Notes under the pieces: model-generated | Databases searched by the model: none | The model's input: only the letters and a program-made list of their open reading frames with translations | Told to the model about the DNA's origin: nothing | In this document: piece by piece, positions 34,814 to 46,705 of the stretch | Layout of the letters: each line of letters opens with the position of its first letter | How positions within the stretch are numbered: position 1 is the first letter of the stretch | Assembly (NCBI GenBank): GCA_945643635.1 | Contig: CALZFC010000016.1 | Coordinates: 1,828,501 to 1,892,500, forward strand | Source of the DNA: Allodiplogaster sudhausi | Taxonomy: Eukaryota; Nematoda; Chromadorea; Rhabditida; Diplogasteridae | Length of the DNA: 64,000 nucleotides | Direction: 5' to 3' | Position numbers and translations under genes: made by a program

Positions 34814-35756
34814 AGGAAGTCACCGGCGAATGCAATTCAAAATAGGCATTTGACCCAAGAAGTGTCCCGCACGGAAGGGCCTCAAGCTGCCGCTGGCTAA
34901 AATATTCTCTACCCGTCACGTTTTCGTAAGGCTGTGATCCTCTCATTTCAGTGCTGCTGCCCCTGCACTCTCTTCACAGAAATTTGTGGTGAAAGAATTG
35001 TATAGGGAGCTGACCTGTTGAGAAAATTCCGGCCAATATCGGTTGCGTGATCCGATTTTGAAGAATACGATTCGGGTTTGGCCGGTTTTGTTATACACGA
35101 ATCTTTTTTTCAAAATGGATGGATTTGGCGTTTTTGATGCGCTCGAGCGATACAAAATAGGAGGGTGCTCAGATCTACAGTAGGCAATTCTCTACCCGTG
35201 ATATTTAAAGTGAATATAACTCTGGAATGATAAGATGAAATACATTCAAACCTTCCCTATCTAAGTTTTACGATGAGACGAACTGATCCATGCTTAAAAA
35301 ATTATATGTTAATTATTAGTCGGAGACCTCATTTAAGAACAGTTTCGGATCTTTCCTCTAATTTACATGCCTGGTTTGCTATACTACAACGAACTGCGTA
35401 AAAGATGGCTCCTCACCATGACTCTACATTCCCTTGTCATTGAAAAAGAAGATTAAAATTAAAATTTAATTTGTTTTAGTATTATAAAAAACGTCTCTTT
35501 TATCGCTTTAATCTTTAATCCGATAGATCTGCGTCTGCTAAGAAAGCACCCGATGCAGTTCTTTTTCTATTCATGCATATGTACATGAATACATACATAT
35601 ATAAAGAAAAATACGTTATTTGGTAGGCTTATTTACAACAACTGGAACAACAACAGCCGCCTGTGCAACATATTTATACAGTTCAAAACATTAGTTTTAC
35701 TTTCGAAAAGGATGTCGTTTGTTGACATTTAACGTTGCTGATTGATGACGGTTTAT
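34814..35756. other. intergenic, no feature seen
   Basis: AT-rich sequence up to the LTR. The last 20 bp (gctgattgatgacggtttat) match part of the dispersed repeat at about 32487, showing that the retrotransposon went into a repeat. Confidence 0.35.
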
Positions 35757-36061
35757 TGTAGGGGCTGCCACAACCCTTACAAACCGACCGATGGGTAGAA
35801 TGCTCGTTTGGAGAATTCCTTCCTTTCCCGTCCCTTACCTTTACCTTCCAGTACCTTTACCTTCCAGAGCCGATTCCCTTCCTTTCCGGATCCCTTTCCT
35901 ATCCTGTTCCCTTACACGTCCACCAGACGGACAACTGCTTTATTGGAGCGACCACCAACCGAACTCCAGACCAAGAAGCGACCATACCATACAATAGCCA
36001 GAGGGGCGGAGCATAAGAGAAGAGAGAGAAAGAGAAGGAGATATCGACATCTGTCGATACA
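35757..36061 (-). repeat. LTR (downstream copy)
   Basis: Long terminal repeat at the 3' side of the minus-strand element; 305 bp, nearly identical to 39578-39882. An 11-G run (36064-36074) follows directly on the + strand. Confidence 0.92.
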
Positions 36062-38327
36062 CTGGGGGGGGGGGCAGAGAAAATAAGAAAAGAAACAGAG
36101 AATTAAAAAAGGGCAATGCAAGGACCTGGACAAGAAAAGGAAGCATTAAAAGAGAGGCGTGATGAAAAAAAAATGAATTTAGTAAAAACAAACAGAAGCC
36201 GGTAGAGGATTTGACTCGAGAACGATGAGTAGTTCATGGCAACCTAGTCGTTATTATTATATAGCTGTTATTTCTGTCATTGTGAAGTCTGGACAGATTA
36301 AGCTGATACATTATTGAGAGATAGGTATGATACATGACTGTATGATAGCAAATTGCGTACTTAACGAGAAATGTCGATTCACCAATTCGGCTATATGTAT
36401 GCATTTGAAAGAGTAAGAGGAAGACGCTCACTCGAGGAAGAAAAAGGGGGAACAGATATGAAGAGTGGACTGGATAAGGGAAGGGAACATGTGAAAAAGA
36501 TACGTACATTCATACAATTCAGTAAAGAACAAGCAAAGAGAAACCACATAAAAGTGAAGGTAGGGCTGTCGTGGTATTGCCATTGCTGGGTAGTCGATGT
36601 TGTCGCCATTGCTTAGTTGGTCTAGTCGTTGCGGTCATCGTCTTCGAGTGGGAGAAAGGGGGAGAAGTTGTGTTCCTTGTCTACTATAATGTGCTAAATG
36701 AGAAGGAAGGCATGGGGACAAGGATGAGCAGTGAGAGGACGTTGTATGCAGAGAGAGAGAAAGAGTGAGAGTAAGGGAGAAAAACTTAGACGGAGAAGGA
36801 GGGAGAAGAGGGCGGGAGAAAGATGACCGTTGAAAAGGTCGGAGTGTTTAGGGAGATAGGGGGATTCATATGATGGATAACTCTAATGCATGGACGGGAC
36901 CGAAGATATGACGAAGAGAGGGGAGAGTGTTGCAAAGTCGGAGAGCGGACAGGGATGGATGTGTGAGAGACTGAATAACGGACTGAAATGTAATTGTGTT
37001 TGTATCGTTTACAGAGAGAAATATAAATGGGCTGGCATGGAAGCCGAAAAAAATGATGGACTTGGGCTAGACTAATCTGGACTAATAATAAGGACTCATA
37101 TTTTGTATGAATGAAAGGGGAAATGGACTAAAAAATTAACGAGAAAAATTAGATCGGGAGAGATGTAGATTGATCGGGGGATTTGTGCAGAGAGAATATC
37201 TTGGAAGAAGTTTATGATTATGTAAATATAACAGGATGGACTGTTCGAATGCATTGTTGAATTAATGCATCATATTTTTCATGAGATGATTTTAAAACTA
37301 AGGAATGGACATATTTAAAAAAAAAATGGGCAGATAAATGTGATTATGAACTGGACTGAATATAATGGGCTGGAGAAATAATCGAGATTGTTTAGTAGAA
37401 GGGAATGGACTGAATCTAATAATAATTCTGTACAGAGAGAGAGGGTCGGGAAGAAAGGATCCATTTGTTCCTAAGTTCGAGAAAAAAAAATTTAATTTAA
37501 ATAATTTGGACAGAACATATATTAAGGACTTATGATGGGGCGGGCATAAGAGAAGTAGGACGAGGAGAGAGGACAATTTAGGATGAATATTCTTTTCATG
37601 CCTTTTATGTCTTCTTGGGTCAGGCGAATATCTCCTTTGAGAAAGTGAGGTCCCTTTCTCTTGTGTTCTTGATCTGTTTCTATGTGCTGAAGAATCTCTG
37701 CTTCTCACTTGCGGACTGACATATTTTTCTCTTCTGCTGTCATCCTGATTCCGATCTTTTGGAATGTATTTGCTTCGGCTCTCACTTCGTTCTCGAAATC
37801 TGTTTTTCTCATCTTTTCGCGGATAAGTGCTGTTATTAGAGCGCTGATCAGGAGATCTTCTGGGGGAGTCAGATTCCTTTCGATAAAAATGAGAGCGGCG
37901 GGGAGAATGAGAGGGATATCGCTGTTCCCGATAAGAATGGCGAGAGGGAGCAGAGCGAGAGTGGGAGCGAGAGCGAGATTGATAGCGGCGAAGATATGGA
38001 CAAAGGGCGATATGGTGTTTTCGAGAGCAGCTTTTGCATGGATCATAAATGCAATCGCGGACTGAATGACTGGGAGAGAGACAATTCCAGCAGGCAGGAA
38101 ATTCATTAAAGGAGGTCCGAGGCGAATAAATAGTGTCTTGTTTTTTTTCGCCTTATTTGGTCGGGATGTGCTAGAAACTTCGATTGCAAGTGTCCCGAAG
38201 TCACGAAAATCTTCATGCCCTGAGGAAATTAACACTGCTTTCTACTTTGAATTCCCACATATTTTATTTTCCCGCCATTTTCAAACATTTTTAACAGATC
38301 AACACTGCGGCCGCTGGGGCCGATTCT

Positions 38328-39341
38328 TTACTCCGTTCTTTTTATCATTCCGTCCAAATCCGTCAGGGACTTCGTGGTAGGAGTTTTTCCCTTAAGGCCT
38401 CCTTTAATGCGAATTCTACGTTCGGACTGTGTACTGTATTTTCTGCAGAATTCAGAGGGATGAGTGGGACTCTGACAGAAAGCGCACTTAGAGTTGGACG
38501 GGGAGCGCATGGAATGGAGAGAGTGTACATTTGTTTCGGGAGGAGAAAGTTTCTTGGACAGGAAAGAATGCGAGGAATCATGGGGAGGGGGGGGACGGTT
38601 GGGAGTGAGACTCTACAATGTCTTTGGTAGCAGTTGTCATTTTAGCATTGTCAATTTTGGGGAGAGAGAGTCCTGGGGGAGTAGAATATGAGATGCCAGA
38701 GGAATTCTGGCTCATATGAGTTGGAAAATAAGGAGGGGATGGACATGGATATTGCTGGACAGGAGGAAACATTGTCATGGAATAAAAATGTGGGACTGAC
38801 TGATGAAATGATAAAGGACAGCGAGAAAGAGGGGGAGAGTAATTAGTGGGAATAGGGGCCTGAGAGAGCGAAAATGTGGACTGAACTGAGGACATGGTTG
38901 TCATTGTACTAGTGGGAGCAGTACAGGTGACGGGGTGGGAATAGAACTTCTTACTTGAGGAGTCGTTGACCACGTCGAATGAGTTCCGGCATAAGAGAGA
39001 GAGAGGCTGCCAGTAGGTGAGTGTCGATGAGAGATGGGCGATGCAGGAGGCGTTGGAAACGCTGTAGATAGCTGCGCGAGTGGAACACCTTGTTGCTGCA
39101 GTTCTTCTATTCTCATCTGAATCAGAGAAAGACTGAGGCGGAGACTTTCAAGCTCAGTTTCGCAACGGACGTAGATTGACTGAATGGACTGGACGGCTTC
39201 TTGTAGAGAGAGGAGGGCGGACTGATGGTCACTGAGAACATTTTGGGGGGAAGAAAAGGGTGTTTCAGTGAAGGCGGGGACAAATACATTGTTGTTGTAG
39301 TCAGCCAATGTGGAGTGAAAGGTGGGAAGGGTGGGCAACAT
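38328..39341 (-). pseudogene. gag-like polyprotein, frame-broken
   Basis: Read on the minus strand. The first part (39341-38901) has an alpha-helical region with a likely coiled coil (ETELESLRL, QMRIEELQQQ), then Ser/Thr/Pro-rich sequence. The next part (about 38973-38578) is Pro/Ser/Tyr-rich in another frame. The third (about 38580-38328) carries a nucleocapsid-type zinc knuckle, CAFCQSPTHPSEFC (CX2CX4HX4C). The second frame switch falls in a run of seven C on the coding strand (about 38585-38593), which could be a real indel or a sequencing error. Further downstream an Arg/Ser dipeptide-rich stretch (about 38000-37600) lies in yet another frame, an unusual companion for a gag. No pol follows. 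As read, no intact polyprotein can be made. Confidence 0.72.
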
Positions 39342-39577
39342 GGGAATTTAATTCACAACTATGGACATAAAATGGCAATAAATATGAGAGTTAAAAAAAA
39401 TGCAAAGAAGAATAGAAAAGGTGAATAAAGAAATAAAAATATAAACACTAATTTAAATTATGGGCGGCAAAAGAAATAAAGTGTTTATATAGATAGAAAG
39501 GAGTGAAAAAAGGAAAAGAATGAAGAAAGAGAATAAAATAAGAAAAAAAAGGCTAAATTTTAGCTGACGCACCAAAT

Positions 39578-39882
39578 TGTAGGGGCTGCCACAACCCTTA
39601 CAAACCGACCGATGGGTAGAATGCTCGTTTGGAGAATTCCTTCCTTTCCCGTCCCTTACCTTTACCTTCCAGTACCTTTACCTTCCAGAGCCGATTCCCT
39701 TCCTTTCCGGATCCCTTTCCTATCCTGTTCCCTTACACGTCCACCAGACGGACAACTTCTTTATTGGAGCGACCATCAACCGAACTCCAGACCAAGAAGC
39801 GACCATACCATACAATAGCCAGAGGGGCGGAGCATAAGAGAAGAGAGAGAAAGAGAAGGAGATATCGACATCTGTCGATACA
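39578..39882 (-). repeat. LTR (upstream copy)
   Basis: Long terminal repeat at the 5' side of the minus-strand element; the primer-binding site lies immediately inside it at about 39563-39575. Confidence 0.92.
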
Positions 39883-40132
39883 ATAACATTGGACGATATT
39901 ATCCATTCCAATCTGATATAAATGAATAATAATTCAACTACTCGTTAATTTATCAAGTTAATTAGTATTTAGTTTTTTGTACTACACTTACTGAAAAAAT
40001 AACTTGGGTGTATCGTGTAGATCACTATGAAATAACATTGGACGATATTATCCATTCCAATCGGTGTACCCGGTGGTTTCACGCTGCTAATTGGCTACTT
40101 TAGCTATGTTCTGGCCGGTTCGTTGATATGTA
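39883..40132. repeat. dispersed repeat with internal duplication
   Basis: The block aataacattggacgatatta plus ttccattccaatc-type sequence occurs at 39883 and again near 40031. The following ggtgtacccggtggtttca also occurs at about 32650. It is the other part of the repeat into which the LTR element and the palindromic element at 40133 inserted. Confidence 0.6.
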
Positions 40133-43100
40133 CAGTCCCGCCCAGGATCTTGGTACCAAGGACGCTTCGGACGATTCGGACGCTTCCAAATGCATCCTCG
40201 CTAATAACTTTTGTTCTAGGAAAACTAAAATATTCTGAATGGTACATTAGTTTGGTTATAGAGTACGGATGCTTCTGTTAAAAAATCGATAATTTTTTAT
40301 CATTTGATAAGAAGTTATCAGTTTTTGCGAATAAAAAATTTCATTTCAAATATTTTTAAACGAAATTTCTCCTGTACCATTACTTTGTCTCTACACACAT
40401 CCCCAAATAATAAAATTGAAGATTGCATCATTGATAACGGAAATCGATAAATGAGAACTTATCACGCCTGTTCATATGATGTAAAGATTCGCCTTACGAT
40501 TCTGAATCTAATTCTGTAATCAGGAATCAGTGTACTTTGCAAGACTTTCTTCAGAGAGAACAGGGCATGGAGGCCTCGCAGGCAGAGGGGGCGGGGCCTA
40601 ACCCTTTTTTTCTCTGCCTGTGCTATTGATTAAGAGAGCCTCTCCGTATGCCTCCAGTAGGGCCTGCCCCAGATCCAGATGTTGGATTTCGAGAGCGAAA
40701 ACGTTGCCGGACATGGCACTGGGCCCCAGTAACAAGATTAGATGGCAAAAATTTTTTTTCAAAAAATATATTTACGTGAACAGTTAAATGTATGGATAAT
40801 TTGTGATTTGATGTATCTCGCTTCAAAATCAATAGTTTTCAATTGTCTTTTTTTTATTGGCATCTCCGTTGAATTCTAAACGAAAACTCTGTTGATGAAT
40901 TTGATCAAATGTTATATTTTCATATCGAAAAATAATTTTAAATATTTCAATTTGACCGTTGAATACCTTATACCCACTTCATTCAATTCAGCGCGTTTTT
41001 ATTGTCAGAAAAGTTATATATCAAAATTCATTAAACTATCGCTTTCCACGAAAAAAACTCATTTTTCGATTTTGCTACCATGGAAAGAAAATGACCTAAA
41101 ACTATTCGAATCGCTATATTTTCGACAGATTCAAAGACTACAGAAGGTGAATAGTACTATTTTGTACGCGACAAAATTCTCTACAAAATACCTCATTTAC
41201 ATCTGGATAGGACGTCCCTACCAATGACTGTATCGATTTTCCCATGGCGGTCGCGTCAAAACTGACAGATCAGCATTTTACAACTTTTCGTGCAATCTTA
41301 ATGTTTCCTTCTCATCCAATACACCATTCTGCTCCACGAAGCATCCTGAGGGCAGAACCGATGTTTATTTTGCAGATGCCCGCAAAAGGGTTTGTATGCG
41401 CGCGGAATTGAACCTGCGACTTATGATATCCGACGTGCACAACCAATACGCCAAAATTATATTTGCAAATTCATTTCTCGAGACTGCTTTAACCAATTTT
41501 AAAGGTTGAACTATCAATCGATAGCTATTTTTTCGCTCTATCGACATAAAAATATCCGCCAAAAAGTGTAAAATGATGGTAAGGCCGAATAAGACGCCAA
41601 AATATTCGAACACAAAAAAGTAAATCAAGCAATTTATTCATGAAGAAGTGATGTATGGGAAAGTTGTTCGTATTCGCAAAAGCTATCTAATAGCGTATGA
41701 AATGTGGTGATAGGTTGAATATGCGAGAAGTAGAGACTGCGGAACTGGACTCCCAAAAAATTAAACTTGTAAAGCCCCTCAGGGCACTTATCCGGTGCCT
41801 AATGGGAAGATAAATAGTGGCTGGCACGGCATATCCTCAATATTGATATTAGTAGTACCGGATAAGTACCCTGAGGGGCTTTACAAGCTTAATTTTTTGG
41901 GAGGCCAGTTCCGCAGCCTCTACTTCTCGCATATTCAACCTATCACCACATTTCATATGCTATTAGATAGCTTTCGCGAATACGAACAATGTTCCCATAC
42001 ATCACATCTTCATGAATAAATTGCTTGATTTACTTTTTTGTGTTCGAATATTTTGGCGTCTTATTCGGTATTACCATCATTTTACACTTTTTGGAAGATA
42101 TTTTTATGTCGATAGAGCGCAAAAATTGCTATCGATTGATAGTTCAACCTATAAAATTTGTTCAAGCAGTCTCGAGAAATGAATTTTTAAATGAAATTTT
42201 GTCGTATTGGTTGTGCACTTCGATATCATGGGTCGCAGGTTCAATTCCGCGCGCATGCAAACCCTTTTGCGGACTTTTACCACGGGAAATCTGCAAAATA
42301 AACATCGGTTCTGCTCTCAGGATGCTTCGTGGAGCAGAATGGTGAATTGGATGAGTAGGAAACATTAAGATTGCACGAAAAGTTGTAAAATGCTGAGCTG
42401 TCAGTTTTGACGCGACCGCCATGGGAAAATCGATACAGTCATTGGTAGGGACGTCCTATCCAGATGTAAATGAGGTATTTTGTAGAGAATTTTGTCGCGT
42501 ACAAAATAGTACTATTCACCTTCTGTAGTCTTTGAATCTGTCGAAAATATAGCGATTCGAATAGTTTTAGGTCATTTTCTTTCCATCTTAGCAAAATCGA
42601 AAAATGAGTTTTTTTCGTGGAAAGCGATAGTTTAATGAATTTTGATATATAACTTTTCTGACAATAAAAACGCGCTGAATTGAATGAAGTGGTTCACTTT
42701 ATGCTAAAACAATTATTTAACCTTTTTTTCACGCATTCCTTGAATCCGATGTCGCCGAGGTACCCGTATTTGAGCCTATTTTTAACCCCCCTAGGGAAGG
42801 ATACATGAAACGAAAAGAAGATATGTTATACAGTTTTTAACGCTCTACAATTTGAGATATAGTACCCAAAACGTTTTGAGTATAAGGTATTCAACGGTCA
42901 AATTGAAATATTTAAAATTATTTTTCGATATGAAAATATAACATTTGATCAAATACATCAACAGAGTTTTCGTTTAGAATTCAACGGAGATGTCAATAAA
43001 AAAAGAAAATTGAAAAATATTGATGTTAAAAAAATTTATGGCAAATTATACTTTTTCCTTACTTTTGCATGCCTAGACAAGGAAAAAAATTTTATAACAA

Positions 43101-43914
43101 AATTGATCTACTAATATTCTTTACAGTGCGTATGAGTACCCCTAATAAAATTTTGGATAACTGAATCGGAAAATTTTGCGCCGGGGCAGGCCCCCATTGA
43201 GGGCTGCTTAATCCTTACAGAGAGGCTCTCTTAATGCAAAACAATTAAAAACACCATGGGTGCGACCACGCGCGGACATCACGGCTACGACCACGCGCGG
43301 AAACCACAAAAATCCGATTTATATCACCGCAAACTTGGGTAATTAAACCGAAGACGAAAAGGGAGCGCGCTACTTTTCTGAGTATCAATGCTGGCGCAGC
43401 AACCTAGAATTGGATGAATCATACCGGGCCAAAATTTTGACAAAGACCAAGACAATGGGGAATCCTGAAGAAAGACTTGCAAAGTACACACAATCAAAAA
43501 TGTGTTGTTAACCGGCACTTTCTGTTGAAAACTGATCACATAATTAGATTCAGAATCGTAAGGCGAATCTTTACATAATATGAACAAGGTCTCATTTATC
43601 GATTTCCGTTATCAATGATACAATCTTTAATTTTATTATTTGTGGATGTGTGTAGAGACTAAATAATGGTACAGGAGAAATTTCGTTTAAAAACATTTGA
43701 AATGAAATTTTTTATTAGCAAAAACTGATAACTTCTTATCAAATGATAAAAAGTTATCGATTTTTTAACAGTAGCATCCGTACTCTATAAGCAAACTAAT
43801 GTACCATTTAGAATATTTTAGTTTTTCCTAGAACAAAAGTTATTAGCGAGGATGCATTTGGAAGCGTCCGAATCGTCCGAAGCGTCCTTGGTACCAAGAT
43901 GTTGAACGGGACTG
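40133..43914. mobile_element. Tc1/mariner-type palindromic element (host of a nested insertion)
   Basis: Outer ends CAGTCCCGCCCAGGATCTTG and CAAGATGTTGAACGGGACTG with TA on both sides (40131-40132, 43915-43916), as in Tc1/mariner elements. Inverted arms of about 420 bp (to about 40555; from about 43460) pair closely, including ggacgcttcggacgattcgg. The original element would be near 1.2 kb without the foldback element 40630-43234 now inside it. No transposase recognised; a palindromic MITE is likely. Confidence 0.82.
40630..43234. mobile_element. foldback element of 2.6 kb, TTAAGAGAGCC family, nested
   Basis: Ends TTAAGAGAGCCTCTCCGTAT and TTACAGAGAGGCTCTCTTAA. Arms of about 1 kb (about 40860-41800 and 41860-43010) are reverse complements around a short centre near 41810-41860; the right arm has about 190 bp extra near 42690-42885. 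Both arms carry tRNA-like sequence with a perfect B box (GGTTCAATTCC at about 42239 on + and about 41408 on minus). No transposase recognised. It belongs to the family of 12545-12763 and 28634-32306. Confidence 0.85.
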
Positions 43915-43916
43915 TA

Positions 43917-44424
43917 CGTGCGGCCGCTATGATGGCATTAATTTAATAAACAACTCAACGATCGAAGATTAAAAACCTTATAATAATTTTTTTTTTCGAA
44001 ACAAAACAAAAAAAATTAATGACATTCTTGGTTCTCTGACCTCGCTTCTTTTAAACTGACATGAGCGCGGGAAATATCAGCAATTAAAACTATTGAATGT
44101 TTTTTTTAAATTGTTAGAAAGTGTTAATATTGTCTCATGAAACTTCGTGGCAATTAGTATAAAGATAACAATGTCTCATATTTTCAGTTAACTTACAATA
44201 ACTGCAACAACAATATCCGTCTGTGACGTTGATGGTTCTATATATTGCGCAAATGTTGCGGGAATAACTTTTTTATACTAATGTATTTTAAAAGTTTTGT
44301 TCATTTTTCATACTAGCTCTTATGAGAAAAATCTGTCTAAAACATTTCATCGTTGTGCCGAAAATCTACTTACATACATACTAAACAGTCTGGCATTTCT
44401 GATCTATGGGCTGTCTGGAAATTA
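43917..44424. other. AT-rich spacer
   Basis: No feature seen between the two palindromic elements apart from the TA duplication at 44423-44424. Confidence 0.35.
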
Positions 44425-44583
44425 CAGTACCGTCAGAAAGTCTATGAACTTTTGGTTTTTCATTCATATTTCCTTCAAAGTGTATGAAAGTTGATGAAAT
44501 TTTCAGGGTTGCTTCTTTGTAATAATTGATCTTTAGTACCAGAATTTTGTTTCATTGATTCATAACAGAGCGAAACAAAAATC

Positions 44584-45281
44584 GGCTCTATTCTAGTGTA
44601 GGCGTCCCATAGGATTATAGGCGTCCCATGGAAAATAAAGGCGTCCCATAGAAAATCTAGGCGTCCCAACTATTTATAGGCGTCCGAAGGATTTACAGGC
44701 GTCCCATCGGAAATATAGGCGTCCCTAAAAAATATAGGCGTCCTATAAATTTTAGGGCGTCCGAAAATTTCCGATAATTTAAAAAGTGACAAAACAAATT
44801 TTTTTTACGATCTTTCTTTATAATGCCTATTCGTGATACATATGTACATAGGGGAAGCGGAACACATCAAGGAGTAAATGACTTGGCCATCTCGTGGTTA
44901 AGAATCTTCTCTTTTTTGAACTTTCTGCGCAGCATATATTGATACAAATAGCTGGGGAGAAGATTGTCTCGCGTGCCATACAGATGTTTTAGCGACCTCT
45001 TCAACGCTCCCCAAGTGGCTTCGATGGATTGGGTGTGAATATATGTACATATAGAAACTCATGCACGAAAAGTTTAATTTCCTCCTCAAAGTACCTTTTT
45101 TGGGACGCCTTAAATTCCATGGGACGCCTTTTCTTGCCATAGGACGCCTATAAATCGGTCGGACGCCTATAATTTCATGGGACGCCTAATTTTTCCATGG
45201 GACGCCCATAATTCGGCGGGACGCCTTTATTTTCCATGGGACGCCTATAATCCCATGGGACGCCTACACTAGAATAGAGCC
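44584..45281. mobile_element. Merlin-type (IS1595-like) DNA transposon remnant
   Basis: Inverted ends GGCTCTATTCTAGTGTAGGC / GCCTACACTAGAATAGAGCC bound 698 bp with a perfect 8-bp duplication caaaaatc (44576-44583 and 45282-45289). Each arm is a tandem array of nine AGGCGTCC-containing units spaced 18-20 bp. The short interior carries the C-terminal end of an ISXO2/IS1595-type DDE transposase. GG-starting ends, 8-bp duplication and this transposase type together fit the Merlin superfamily. Confidence 0.85.
44867..45035 (-). pseudogene. C-terminal fragment of a Merlin/IS1595-type DDE transposase
   Basis: On the minus strand, about 55 residues beginning HTQSIEATWGALKR and continuing LPSYLYQYMLRRKF before a stop (44867-44869). 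HTxxIExxWxxLKR is the block around the last catalytic acidic residue of the ISXO2-like/IS1595 DDE fold, followed by the usual LxxYLxExxxRRK-like segment. The upstream two thirds, with the other catalytic residues, is missing, so it is inactive. Confidence 0.8.
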
Positions 45282-46705
45282 CAAAAATCAATAACTCAAA
45301 TTTCCCAGGTTGCACATTTAGGCGTGCTGGACAAAATAATTTATTTCTTTGAAATTCGGTAAGTTTTTATCGGATAAATGTTTTAGCTGTATGCTAGAAC
45401 ATCTCTGCGATAATGTTTTGGTCTAGTTGCTATTTAATCACATGTTTTTACATGCGGCCAGCCTCCAGTGCCAGATCCATGCAGTCGGCCTGAGATGCAG
45501 AAGGTTCAGGAGGATATAATCGATCATTTACAACTATGTCTATAGTAATAATGATGTCCATATATTCACAGTGCATCATCGAACTTATTCACATCGTTAT
45601 TATAGCAGTAGAAATTACATGCTGACTGTTTATGCAGGCTATAACCACTGTGGACAAATTTCATCCGCAGTCTGGACCAACTTAAAGTGATACTATGCGG
45701 GAGTATGATTTTCTAAACGGGTTTGCCAGTATCAAATCATAGTTAATAGCCTTCTTCATGATCGATAGCCTCAGTTCTTTCCTGGCTTCAAGAGGCCGCT
45801 AGAAAAAGTAGATCGTTTGAATGCACTCCTGACATAGTGTAGTAGTTCGGTGTCTTTAAAGGCAGGAAACTAAACCCGAAATTTTTTAGATCGAGTCGAA
45901 AATCACTATAATCTATACATCAGAGTCTGCAATTGTTTTAATCTCAATTAGTCAGTTTAATGTTGTGATTGTTTTAAAACACACAGCTGTCAAATACATC
46001 GTACTACTCTATGCAAGGGTGCCGTCAAACGATCTACTGTCCTGGTGGCCTCATGAATACAGTGAATAAATACATATTCTGAACGTGGAAAAACCTATTA
46101 ACTATCGGCAAAAGAGTTTTTGAAATACGGACTCCAGAACAAGATCACTTTTAGCAAGTTTGCACTGCGGACGAAAGTTGATCGCGGTGTCCAAAGTGTG
46201 CATAAATAGTTAGCATCTAATTTCCACAGATCAATTAAGCGCCTGAATTAGTTCAATAATCACCTCCGAATAAATGGACATCATGATTATTATAGATCTT
46301 GTACTAAATGATCGATTTTGTCCTCCTGAACCTTCTGCACCTCAGGCGGACTGCATGTATCTGGCACTGGAGGCTGGCCGAATGCAAAAACATGTGATTA
46401 AATAGCGACAAGACCAAAAAGTTATCGTAGAGATGTTCTAGCATACAGCGAAAACCATTTATCTGATAAAAACTTACCGAATACCAAGAATATAAACCTT
46501 TTTGTCCAGCACGTCTAAATATGCAGCCCTTGTAATTTGAGTTATTGATTTTTATTTCGCTCTGTAGTGGATCAATGAAGCCAATATTCTGCTACTGAAG
46601 ATCTATTATTACAAAAAAGCAACTCTGAAAATTTCATTAACTTTCATACACTTTGAAGGAAATTATGAATGAAAAAAAAAGTTCATAGACTTTCTGACGG
46701 TACTG

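Larger units (their letters stand above)
35757..39882 (-). mobile_element. LTR retrotransposon, gag only, minus strand
   Basis: Two 305-bp direct repeats, 35757-36061 and 39578-39882, begin TGTAGGGGCTG and end TCGATACA; on the minus strand they likewise run TG...CA. By eye they differ at two positions. On the minus strand the sequence just inside the upstream LTR is attTGGTGCGTCAGC, a good primer-binding site for a tRNA ending GCTGACGCACCA. The internal 3.5 kb holds gag-like frames (38328-39341) and an Arg/Ser-rich frame (about 37560-38000). I found no protease, reverse transcriptase or integrase frame, so it is probably nonautonomous. The polypurine tract is not obvious; the position next to the downstream LTR is a C-run on the coding strand. 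Flanking 5-mers (tttat, ataac) do not match as a target duplication. Confidence 0.85.
44425..46705. mobile_element. Tc1/mariner-type palindromic element with nested Merlin insertion
   Basis: Ends CAGTACCGTCAGAAAGTC and GACTTTCTGACGGTACTG, with TA on each side (44423-44424; 46706-46707). The arms continue inward almost to the middle near 45900; for example gcggccagcctccagtgcca at about 45453 pairs with tggcactggaggctggccg at about 46361. It is thus nearly one full palindrome, interrupted in the left arm by the 698-bp element at 44584-45281. No transposase of its own recognised. Confidence 0.83.

Noticed and set aside
35757..36061. Plus-strand orientation for the LTR element
   Set aside because: The only good primer-binding site and the zinc-knuckle frame are on the minus strand; the G-run after this LTR is not a convincing tRNA primer site.
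37705..38235. 176-codon hydrophobic minus-strand frame
   Set aside because: It is the alternate reading of the Arg/Ser-coding stretch in another frame; low-complexity codons generate Ala/Leu/Ile runs.
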